Below are positions 37,701 through 49,700 of a stretch of DNA of 64,000 bases, in pieces. Under the pieces are notes generated by a model. It did no database searches and was not told the DNA's origin. It saw nothing but the letters and a program-made list of their open reading frames with translations. Position 1 is the first letter of the stretch, and every line of letters starts with the position of its first letter. Made by a program: the position numbers and the translations under genes. Origin of the DNA: JAHBVH01 sp034432375 (GTDB taxonomy: Bacteria; Chloroflexota; Anaerolineae; Caldilineales; Caldilineaceae); contig DAOUCA010000101.1 of the NCBI GenBank assembly GCA_034432375.1, forward strand, positions 1-64,000, given 5' to 3'.

Positions 37701-40700
37701 GGTATAGGTGACCACTTTGTTGAGCCCCACCGTTGTGGTCAGCGCGCGCTTGGTGATCGTGAGATCGGCGACCGTGTTGGTCAAGTTGAAGGTGACCGGC
37801 AGGGTGATGCCCGCCGCGGTCGCGGTGACGACGTAGCTGCCATTAACTTCGTTGGCGGTTGCGGTATAGCTGACACTCCCGTCGTCGGCAATGTCCATGG
37901 TACTGGTGGTTGGCGCTAATCTGGCTCCCGCAACGGGCGAGAGCAAAGAGAGTTGGCCGCCGGAGATGGGTTCGCCGGCAGCAACGGGCAGAACAGTCAC
38001 CGCCAACGGCGTGGCAAAGACGCTGCCGATCAATGTCTGCTGCTCGCCGCCACTGGCAGCGGTGAGGATAAAGCCTTGCGATTCAAATGCGCCGATGTCG
38101 CATGCATCGCCCTGGGGCCGCGCCACGCCGCGCTGATCGGCCGCGGTGCAAGTGGCGGGATCGCCGGCGTCGATGGCCGGGCTGCCGGGAAGCAGCGCGT
38201 GGATCTGGATCGGTTCGGCTGCGCTACCGCCTGCGGTTTTGCTGCCGTAGTCACCCAGGGCAGAAATGCTCAAGTCGTCCAGGCGGGTGACACCTAGGCA
38301 ATTGCTTTTGGGCCAATTGTCATTGTAGCTGCTGACCAGTGTGTTAGTGGTGGTGATGCCGGTTGCGCCGTTAAAGCTCAAACAATCGTTGGGTGTGTTC
38401 TGTGCCAGCAACGTGTTGGAGAGGATGAGCGTCGCCCCCAGATAGGTGTAGATGCCCCCGCCATTGGCGATGGATTCGTTGTCCACAAAGCTGCTGTTAT
38501 TGACGGTCGCGGTGCCCGCGTTGAAGAGGCCGCCACCACCATAGTAGCTGCTGCCGCCGCGGTTGGCGCTGAAGGTGCTGTTCTCGATCAGCGTGGTGCC
38601 GCCGTTGTAGATCGCGCCGCCGGTGCCAAAATTGGCTGAAACCGACACAGCTTGGTTGTGCAGGAAGGTGCTGCCGGTCACCGTTAGGGCACCCGCGTTG
38701 TGGATCGCTCCGCCGCGGTCGGCCTGGTTGTCGCTGAAAAGCGAGTCGCTGACCAACAGGGTGGCGCCGCTGCTGTTGTAGAGCGCACCGCCACTGTTGT
38801 AATACCCCGTGGTGCCGCTCACGCCGCTGTCGCGCACAACGGTGCGCTGCACGTGGAGCCAGCCATTGTTGCGCAGGATGCCGCCGTAGGTCGCCTTCCC
38901 CGCAGTCAGAGTAAGGTCGGTCAGGGTCACGGCGCTGCTGCTGCCAATCGTCAAGAGTTGGCGATCCGGGCTGCCATTATCATCGCTGTCGCCGCTGATG
39001 GTGACGGCGTGATCCGAGCCGTCGATGGTCAGATCCTTGTTCAGCGCCAGGGTGCTTTGCAGATGGATGGTGTAATCGCCAGCAAAGCGGATCAACCCTG
39101 CGTCACAAATATTGTCAATTGCCTGGCGCAAGGAGCCAGCGCCGCTATCGTTGGCGTTGGTCACCAGTTCGACATCACAGGGATCAATCGGTGCGGACGC
39201 GCTGCGCTGTTGCCAGGTGTGGCTGACGGTGGCTGTGTTGGTGATGGTCGGCTGGGTGCGGTTGTCGATGGTGACCGGAATCGTATAGGTCACCGTTTCA
39301 TCAATCGCCAGATTAAGCGTCATATCCAAGTCATCACCAACCACGCCGCTGGGCAGGGGGTCGCTGATGTGGACATCGGTCGCGTCCAGGTTGCCGCTGT
39401 TGGTGACGACGATGGTATAGCGCACGTTATCGCCGTATTGCAATCCGCTGTCGACATCGACACTTTTGTTGATGGTCAATTCGGGTGCGTAGACAGTTAG
39501 GTTGGTTTCGCCGCTGTCGAGAACTTCGGCACCGCTGCCGGTGGTGAGGATCGCCTCCAGGCTATAGTCGCCATAGATGGTTGGCGTCCAGTCAAATTGC
39601 CAGGTGGCATCAAGCTGTCCCGTGGGCCAGGTTTCTGTGTAAATCGTTGTGCCATTGGCCGTGACGGTCACAGCGCGCACCTCATCGGGGCTGCGCACGT
39701 AGCCGGCGATGGTGATCGGCTCCAAGCCGTAGAGGGCATAGGTTGTCGTCGGGACCAGGATCGCGCTGACTTCCGGGAGCGTGCTCGTTGTGCTGATCGT
39801 TTCGGTGGTGCAGTGGGTGTAGATGTCGCAGGCGGTCATTGTGGCGACGACATTGGTGGTCTCGCTGTCAAAGCTCGCGGCGCTGCTGGCGATGGAGAGT
39901 GTCTGTGAAGAGGTGGTCAACCCAACCACTTTGTCGTTGATGTCAAAGAGGGTGGTAAACCATTCGGCATCTTCATCAACTTCGATCAAATCGAGCGCGC
40001 TACAGATCCAACCGTCGTCGGTGATGTTGTAATCATCGGCCACACAACTGAGGCGGGCGTAATCGTCGTTTACCAATTCATAGGCAAAGTCAACGCGCGG
40101 GGCGACCACATCAATCTCGCCGGACCAGACACCGGGCAGATAGTTACTGTTGCTCAGGCTGTCGGTCGCCTTGAGGTCAATCATGTAGGGCCCTTCGAGG
40201 GTGTTGGGCAGCGCATAACGCCAGGTGGTGTAATTCGCGGTCGTTGAAGAGAGGGTGACACTTTCCCAAGTGCCGCGCGTGGCGTCTTTCCCGTCGTCGC
40301 TATTTTCGGCGTGGCGGAAGCGAATCTGTAGATCCTGGATGCCCACATCGAGCGGGTTGGCAATATCGTAGATCTCGTCGGCGCTCAGGGCGCGGTTGCT
40401 GATCGTCAGTTCATCGAGCGCGCCGCGGAAGAAGTGGCTGCCGTCGGCACTGGCGCCGATGGTCAACGTAGCGTCGGTCAAATCGCCAAAAGCTTGGTTT
40501 TCACTGCCCAACGCCAGGCCGTTGAGATAGGCGGTCCACTCGCCATCGTTCATGACGAGGGCAACATGTTGCCAGGCATCCTTGGTGAAGCTGCCCGTGA
40601 CAGTGCTGATGCTGGTGCTGGTGACGCTGGTCGAGGCTAACAGCATTCCATCATACGCGCCGCCAAGCTGCCAACTGAAGCCGGTGCCGGTGATGTTTTC

Positions 40701-43700
40701 CAGCGCGAGGATGGTTACGTCGTCGTCTGTTGCGGCCCACGTCGGGTTGAGCCACGCCATGAGCGTCGCTTCGCTGCTATTGGCAGTCAAGGTAGTCGAT
40801 GTCATCGTAAGCGTGTCATCAATGCCGTCAAAGGTGACCGCCAGGCCATTTTGGCCCGCTTCGCCGGCGGTAGGACAGGTTTCGACAGGCTCAGCGACCG
40901 AAGGACTTGCCGAAGCGGTTGCTGAGCTTGTCGAAGCACAGGTGGCGGCGTTGTGTAACTGGGAGCTGTCGGCAAAGGTGGTTGCGCCACTCGCTTCCTC
41001 AAAGTGGAAATGGGCCACCTGACTCGCAAAGGTATAGGGAATGTCGGTGACGGTGCCGATGAGCGTGCTGTCGGTCTGCGAGATGACGCGGCTGCTCCAG
41101 GTGAGATCGGCAATGGGCGCGACCCCGTCGATGGCGACGGTGCCCATGGTAGTCGTCAACGTGTTGCCCGCGCCATCTTCGGCACTGAGCCAAACCGCGT
41201 AGTTGCCGTAGGGCACCGTGGTGAAAGGATAGTCGACACGCCACCCCGTGTCATCTGCGTCGGCGTAGAAGGTGCCTTCGACGGAAAGATCCTGCCAATC
41301 ACGCAGATCGATGGCAACGCTGGTGGTGACGATGCCACTGTCCACAATGCTGTTGCTGTCATCTAATGTGCCAAAGAGGGTCAATGTGTCCACCCCGTTG
41401 GTGGCAGAAGGTTGGGGTTGCTGGATCCCAGTCGTCAGTGAATCGTCCAGCGTAGCAACCGGTGGCTCGTCATCGACATAGATGGTCACATCCGAACTCG
41501 ATGCCGCGGTCGTGAGCGCAGCTTTCCCCCCAGTAGAGCTCTCTGTAGAGTTCACGGTGAAGTTGCTTGCGACTGTGGCAGTCTGGCTACTAAAGGACGT
41601 GGTGCTATTTTGATTACCGACGCTATCGGTTGCTATCACGGAAAGGGTGTACGGCCCCTCAACGGTGGGCTCAAACCAATAAAGCCAGCTCTCATTATCC
41701 AACTCAGCCGGGGTGGTCGTGACATTGTTGTTGGGGTCGGTCAATGTGACAGTGACGCTTTCCACGGCGGAAGTTGCGTCCACCGCACTGATAGAGAGCC
41801 AAGTTGCGACCTGTGGTAGATAGTCAACGTTTAGGTTGAGCGCCACAACGGGATCATCGGCATCAATCGTCACCGGCTGCTGGTATGTAAGGTCGTACCA
41901 GGTGACCTGATAGTCGTAGATCGCCCCAATTTCGTCATCGTTGAGCGCGTAGTTGTAGATGCTCAATTCATCGAGGTTGCCCTCAAAGTTTTCGCCGATG
42001 GTGATCGGTTGGTCGCTGGTACAGACGCCGGAGTAGCCGGGGGTTTTCTCCACATCATCATTGCCGTTCAGGTAGAGCCGGATCGTGTTATCGTCGTTGT
42101 CGTAGGTGGCAACGACATGGTTCCATTGGTTTTCGAGCAGCGCGTTGCTACTTTCAACGAATTTCCAGCCGCTGTCACTATTGGTGCAACTGCTTTGGAC
42201 GGTGAAGGAGAGATGGAGATCGCCCTCATCGTCGGTGACCAGGGCCAGACCATAGTTGCGCAGATAACCATTGTCGTTGCCGCGGCGGAGCAGCCATTGA
42301 TCGGTTGTCTTACCCTGCGTGGGTTTGACCCACAGCGCAATCGAGAAATCTTCCAGGCTCAGGTCGCTGGCCGCAGGGATCGTCAATTCGGCGTCGCCGT
42401 TGTAGACCGGCGCTTCGCGCATCTGTCCCTTGTCGCCCGCAGCGGGACACCCTTCGGCAAGCTCAAGGTCCGTTGAGGCGGTTGCTGAGCTTGTCGAAGC
42501 ACAGATTGCGTCATTGCCGTAGAGGCTGTCATCGGTGAAGGTGGTGGTGTTGAGATCGGCGTCGAAATGGAGCGTGGCGACCGCGGTCTCGTTCATGATC
42601 GCCTGGATTTCCGTCTGGCTCAGCGCTTTCTGCACGATCATGAGGTTGTCGATTTTGCCATCGAAGTAGCGCCCACCGAGTGACCGCCCAATGTGGACGG
42701 GTTCGGTACCGGTGAAAAGGGTTGCCTGCTCCTCCTCAATGTCGAGTTCGCCGTTGACAAAGATTGCCTGCTCCTGGACGAGATTATCGGTTTCTTCATC
42801 CTTATAGGTGTAGCGCCAGGCGAGATGATACCAACGGCCCGGTTCGAGAAGGGTGTTGCCCTGGAGACCACCGTTCTGAAAGCCGATGTGGGGATAGCCG
42901 TCATTGCGGGTGCCGATGTGGAGCCCTTCTCCGGTGGCTGTGGAATCCGTGCCCAACACCGAACGCCAACCGCTCAAATCATCGGCCTTGATCCACGCCA
43001 ACACGGTGAAGCTGTTCTCGACAAAGCCCAACTCATCGGCTGTGGCGGAGAGGGTGATGTAGTCATCTGTGCCGTCGAAGTCGACGCTCTGATTTTCAAT
43101 GCCGGCCAAGCCGCTATCGGGGCACGAGGAGCCGGCGCAACTGCCGTAGACTTCGCTCAACGAGTCATTGGCGAAGATCGTCTGGCCGGGCGCTTCGTCA
43201 AATTTCATTTGCAGATGGGTACCGTTGTAAAAGGCGGCTACCTCGTCGGCAGTCAGATAATCCTGATGGAAACGCAGTTCGTCTACCCGGCCATAGAAGC
43301 TATTTTCTTTGCTGTTATTGTTGGGGTCGTCCGTTAAATTCACGTAGCCCAGCCGGAAGCCACTGACGCTTTGGAAGTTGGCCGAGGAGTTGCAGCTTTG
43401 GCTGGCCAACAGTTCGCCATTCTTGTAGACATCGAGTGTGCTGCTGCCATCGTAGGAGAAGAGCAGTTGGAACCACTCAAAGTTGGTGTAGAGATTGGCG
43501 ATCGTGAGGGCGGAGCAGCCGGCAAGTTGGACCTTCAACGTGCCATTCCAATCGGTAAACCACGCTTTGAATTGGTCACCACTCGTTTTGGGCATGGAGA
43601 GTAGACGGTATTTGCCCGTGAAAGTGCCGCCCTTGGCGTTGGGCTTGAGCCAAGTGGAGATGGTAAAGGCATTCTCGTCATCGGCAAGGGAGAAGGTGGG

Positions 43701-46700
43701 GTCATATTCGAGATAGATCCGCGATTCATCGTTGTCGTTGCTCAATTCAACCGCGTTGCCGACGATGCCGGTGACGGCGTTGGGCGTGGCATCCCATTCC
43801 AATGGGTAATAGCTGTTGACACTACAGCTAGCGTTGCTACAGAGCGTCATGCTTTCATTGGTCGAACCACAGTCGAAATCTTTATTGGCGATGCTGTTTT
43901 TGTAGCTGCAAAGTTCTTCTTCAAAGCTCGCCAGGAAGATCGAGCCGTTGAAGAACTCGGCCAGGATTTCCGCTTCGGTCAGGGCATATTCATAGATCGA
44001 GAGATAGTCGATCTCACCGACAAAATTGGTGCCTAGCTCCACCGTGTCGTCATCCCAACTGATGGCGGATTGCCCGCTAAATGCTTTATCCAGTTGGCCG
44101 TTGACAAAGATCTGAATCTTGCCGCTGCTGTTGTTAACAGTAACAACAACATGATTCCATTCATCGAACGTCAAGCTCTCGTTGCCTGTCAGTGTGGTTG
44201 CGCCATCGAGCAGAATCTCGATTTTTTTGTTACTATTCACCTTCAAGCGAATGTCGTTGTCATCGTTATAGAAGATCTTATTCGCTGTGGTGGGCTTGAT
44301 CCAGGCCACAATGCTAAAGGTATCACGGTTCAATTTGTCGTTGTGATCGCGCGTCAGATATGCGCTGCCATCCAAGCTGATCGTACCGCTATTGGCTGTG
44401 GGGCAAGTGCTGCCGGCACAGGTGAAGTCGAGCCGATTGGAGGTGGCATCGTAAAAGGTGCTGCTGCCGCTCTCTTCATTCAGGTTAAGCACCAGCACCT
44501 GATCGAGACCAGATGTATCAATGACCGCGCCGGCGCGCACAGTGATGCTGCTGGTGGTGCTGCTATCGACCGCGGGTACGGTGACCATGCCATCAAGCGA
44601 GACCGCCATCTGCGGATAGATCGAGCCAATCACCTGCTCGTCCTGCACCGTGTCCACCGGGAATTCAACTTCCAGCAGCCCATTGACCACGCGGTTGTCA
44701 AGCTCGTTGCCGACAGTGGCGGTGTAAGCGATGGTGTCACCGATGGCGACCAGATTTTTGTTAACACCGGCATCGAGGGAGAGCACGTTGAGCACAGAGG
44801 CGAGGTTGGGATTGTAGCCGTAGATGAATTCGAGTTTGTCGGTAATGGTGTCGTCGTCACTGTCGTAGTCGTTGGGGTCGGCGGAGACCCGCGTCTCCAG
44901 CCGGTTGCCGCTCTCATCGTAGTCGTAGACAATGGTCCAGCCACCGCTCCAGGTGCTGTTGTCCGCTTCGTAGGGATTGGTGGTTTGCGAATGGAAGAAT
45001 TCTTTGTCGTCGAGCAGCCCGTCGCCGTCGCTGTCTTGCAGATAAGGATCGGTGCCATAGAAGGCTTCCCAGTAGTCCATGAGCCCGTCATTGTCGGGGT
45101 CGTCATTTTCGGGATCAAAGCCGTTTTCCTCTTCCCAAAAGTCGGAGAGGCCGTCACCGTCGGTATCCCAGGTGCTATCGTCGGGATCGGCGCTGCGACG
45201 GAGACCGTCAGCGTCCGCATCGGCTTGGCTGGGAAATTCTTCGGACCAACTGAGGCGGTAGGTGCCGCTGCCATTCTTCGTGAGCGCGATAAACTCATCA
45301 AAGCTCTGGGGGAAAATGTCAAAGGTAAAGTCGTTACCCAGATAGTTGTGGAAGGTATCTTTGTAATCTTCACGATGGCAGCCCTGGATCAGGAAACCCC
45401 AACATTCCAGCCCAGGAATGTAGAACGATTCGGAGAAGTAGAGTTGCATCGGCTGATTGATGCCGGCTGCTGTAAATTTTGGGGTCAGTGAGACACCAAA
45501 GGTAGCGCGATTATCGATCCAGGTGGTCTCGCCGGCGTCGAGCGTGCTGTGATGGTCAGTTTTGGTCTGCTGCAAGGTATAGGCAAAGGTGGCATTGGCA
45601 AACATCTCATCCAAATCGTGGGTTTTGAACCATTTGCTCGCCATGTAGGTGCCCCAGTTGGTGCCTTCCACCGGTGCCTGCGAGATGGTATTGGTGACCG
45701 TGGCGTTGTAGGTGATCTCGTTGCCGACCATGTACCCTTCGACTTCGTTCTTTTGGATCAGCGTCGGCGTGACAAAGGTGATCTCGAGCCGATCATCGTC
45801 ATCGAGATCGACAACGAGATATTGGTCAAAGATGGCGGTGATAATGGCTTGGGTTAAGGCGCCGGTGATCCCACTACAGACCCATTTGTCCACCGCGGAG
45901 CCCGCTTCCACCCCGGCCGCTCGACAGAGAAGTGACATCAAGATGTCAATCACCGCAATTACACCGACGATAATCCAACCAACGATTGGGATCAGGGAAA
46001 GCGCCATCATAATGGCCGCGACGATGATCTTGGCGATGGTATCGGCCAATGCCGCGGAGCGTTGCAACTGGTTTTCGTAATGGCCGGTAAAGAAAAGGGC
46101 TAAATAGAAGGCGGATGTCAGCACAAAGGTGACCACGGCCCAGATTTTGGTCGTTTTCGTCAGTCCATCTATTTTGCTTTCGACTTGCGCAACTTCCGCG
46201 GCATTCACCCCCGCGGCTCGACTAGCCGGATATTCTTCAAACAATTTCTCATAATGAATCCACTTTGAAAAATTGCTGCTGTACGTGTAGGCATGATAGA
46301 TGCCCGAGGCAAGGGTGTAGTTGCTGCTGGCAAGTTTATAGGCGGCATAAATTGCGTATTCTGTGTTGGCGCGCGTTGCCGCGCTAGAGGCCCAAGCCAA
46401 CGCGCTAATGCCGGTAAAGTCGGTGAAACTTGCGGTATCCACCGCGGTCGTTTTGTAGTAGTCACTCAATTCTTGGAAGGCCAACGTAAGCGCGGTGGTG
46501 GTGTCACCTGCCACCGCAGCGCCCAAGCTTTCCAGCAGCACGCTGACCGAGTCGGCAAAGGTGGCCGAGAGCGCATTGGCGGCTGTGGTTGTCGCGTCGC
46601 TCGCCGCGGTGAGGGCTTGAATCACACTCAGATCGCCATAGTATGTCTGGATCTGCGCCAACATCTCTTGGACAATGGTGGTCACGATCTCGGTTGCGCC

Positions 46701-49700
46701 CCGGCTGTAGTCACCGAGCGCGCTGGAAACGACAGAGACACCATCAATCGCGACCGTTGCACTTTGCCCCACATAGAACGCATAGTAGTAATTTTTCGCC
46801 AGTTGCAGCGCGGCGGACTGCGCAAGATCATAGGCACTGAGCGTCTCCGCGCCGACGAGGGTATCCAATTCGCTATCGGTGAAGACCGCGGTCAAGTCTA
46901 GCGCCAGTTGGTCGGCGTAATCCGCAATTTCCGCACTATCCCAAGTAGAAGCGCCTTCATAGGTGTAAGGCGCCCAGCGCAAGATTGCGGTGGTGTCGAG
47001 GGTTTCAGCGGAGAGATCGAAATGTAGCGTATTGGTGTCGATCTCTTGGTCATCCGTTGCCCCCAGTCCCGCGGTGCGGGCCGTCTCTTCGCCGGCAAAC
47101 AGAAGTGAGACCATCTCATCCGCCGTGGCATTGCCGTCGCTATTAAAGACACGATTGAGAATGGCGGAGCTTTCGTCGGCGGCGATATCGATCAAGTCGA
47201 GCTGATCGTCTAACGTCAGTTCGGTGACATCGAGGCCACTGATATTCCAGTCGGCGAGATAGTCGTCGATATCGGTCACGCTGAAGCGATTGCCGTCGGG
47301 CTTGCTTTCAAGGTTCATCAACGCACCTTGCAACGTGTCCGCCAAATGCCAGAGGTAGTCTTCATAGTGGCTGTTGCCGACCGTGGCTGGCTCGGCGACA
47401 ATAGCGACATCGCCGCCGTGATCCTCACGCACGTTGAGCGCGGTGACAAAGAAATCATCGTAGTAGGTCTGCACCACGGTAACGGCGCTGCTCCAATTGT
47501 CTTTGTCATCACAGTAGCTCGTGGCATCTTCGTCGTCCGCCATGTTGCTTGTGTCGCAGCTATCGAGGATCATCTGCACCAGCCAAATGAGGCGGAATTC
47601 TTGGTCATTGCCCAAATTGGTGACGCCGCTCTCCGGCTGGTACAGCATACGCGCGGACCAACCGACGGGCGTATCGCCGGTATCATCTTCGAGCAGCGTA
47701 AGGGGCAGATAGAGCAGCAGCGTCTGGTCATCGTCCGTTGTCGACGCGGTGATGCCGAGTTCAGTCAGGGCCGCGGTGTCGAGCCAGTCGATGCTGCTGT
47801 AATCGGTGATTGAGGCAAGCGACGTCGTGCCGGAGATGGGCAGCCCCGCCGTGGGATTGGCCGGGTCATAGGTGACCTCAACCTCCAGCATTGGGACCAG
47901 CACCATGTCGCCATTGTCGGCTTTTGCGTAGCTGCTGTAATCGTCAAAGTCTGCCAGCGTCGTGTTGTGAACGCGGGTAATCTGGCCTGCGGTATCGTTA
48001 TTGGGCCAATCGAACACGTTGTTGGTCTGCCAGAGATGGTCAGCGTTGGTGGGGCGCACGACAAAATCGACAAAGACCGGTTCATCGCTGGCATTGAAGG
48101 TCAGGTTGAAGTTGAGCTTGCCATTCTTGAGCCCGCTCTCTGGATCGCCAAAATAGCGGGAAGGCGAATCATCGACTGTATCGGGCACACCATCGCCGTC
48201 GTTGTCGAAGTCAAAGAGATCGGGCGTATCGTCGCCGTCGCTATTCCAGCAGCTTGTGACCGTAAAGTCTGCCGCCCATTCACCGTCGCCGTTGATGTCA
48301 GTCAACGGGGAACATTCAATCGTGTCACTGATCCCATCGCCGTTGCTGTCGGGGTTGAGCGGATCGAGATACCAGTGGGTGCCATTCAACTCGAACCCTT
48401 CGACCTCGGTTTTGTCGCTGATGTAATCGTTGTCCGAATCGATATCAAAGGGGTTGGTGCCGAGCTTGTAGAGTTCCGTCTCGTTGCTGAGCCCGTCGCC
48501 GTCGCAGTCGTCGTTGGTGGTGGTGTCGCAGGAGGTTTGGAGAATGGTTAATGGTGAATGGAGATTCTTGCTTCCGGATTTTATGGTTTCCAGCGGATTC
48601 GCGTGGGGATTGAAGTCGGCGTTGCGTTGGTCGGCTTGGATTGTCGCAAGTTCTTGTTGTTTGGCTTCTTCTTCGCGTTGGCTCTGTGCTTTCTCTGCTT
48701 GGCGGTCATAGAAGGCGCTCGCCTGTTGGGTCTGGAAGAGGGGGCCGACAAGCATGGCGATCATCACTGCGCCGGCCAAGGCGGCGTAGAGGCGCGGTGA
48801 ACGGCGGTGAGCGATGAGGAATGCGGCCGCGCCTCCCATGACCATGAGCAAGCTGAGGGTCAAGCCCCATCTTTGGGCCTGTTGCGGGGAGATGGTCGGT
48901 AATAAGGCCGCCAGGGCGGCTGGATTGTTGATGAGTTGGGTCGGCTTGTGCCAGAGTTGGGCCAACTCGGCGGCGGGTAGCGTCCCCCAATCGCGATAGT
49001 CGGTGGTGATCTCGACTTCGTACCATGAAAGCGCACCCGATTCCGCGGGAAATTTGACGTGCATGACCTGACGCACGGGCAAGCTGTCCGCGTTCAGCCA
49101 GATCTCACCTGTGCCCTCCATATCCACATAGTCGCGCACCATGCCCAGGCGCAACCCGGCAGGCAATTCGCCATTACGCCGTAACTGTTCTTCCATCTGT
49201 TCCCGCATGTAGCCGGCGTAGGCGAGGCCGTTGAGGTCGAAGGAGTAGCCGGTGGTGGGGGATTGGAGATTGGAGATTGGAGATTGGAGGAATGTATCTA
49301 AGCTCGTATCTCGTGTCTCGTATCTAGTCGCTGAGATCGCTTCCACATTCTCTGCCGCGACAAGGAAGCCCAGTGGGTTGCTGCCGGGGGCAAAGAGATC
49401 GTTGGCGTCGTCGAGGCGTTGCCAATCGCTTGTCGTATCCATGCGGCCATAGGCGAGACCATCTTCGACTTTGAGATCGATCAACTGGGTTGTTCCTGGG
49501 TTCGCGTTGCGCAGTTGCATGGATATGAAATCGTGGGGCGTGTTCATCGTCCCTTCGATGAGCATGCGTTTGCTTTTGGGGTTGCGCCCAACGTTTGCCA
49601 ACTTGGCGGTGGGATAGGTGGTTTGGATGACAGTGGAACGATACTGATATTGGCCCACCTGGCCGGCCAAGTGCCAGGCCGCCGTCAACTCCTGGCGTGC

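Noticed and set aside
44070..45491. Plus-strand open frame of about 470 codons opposite the LamG and Asp-rich region
   Set aside because: Composition follows the complementary codons of Asp-rich repeats; the minus-strand modules are unmistakable.
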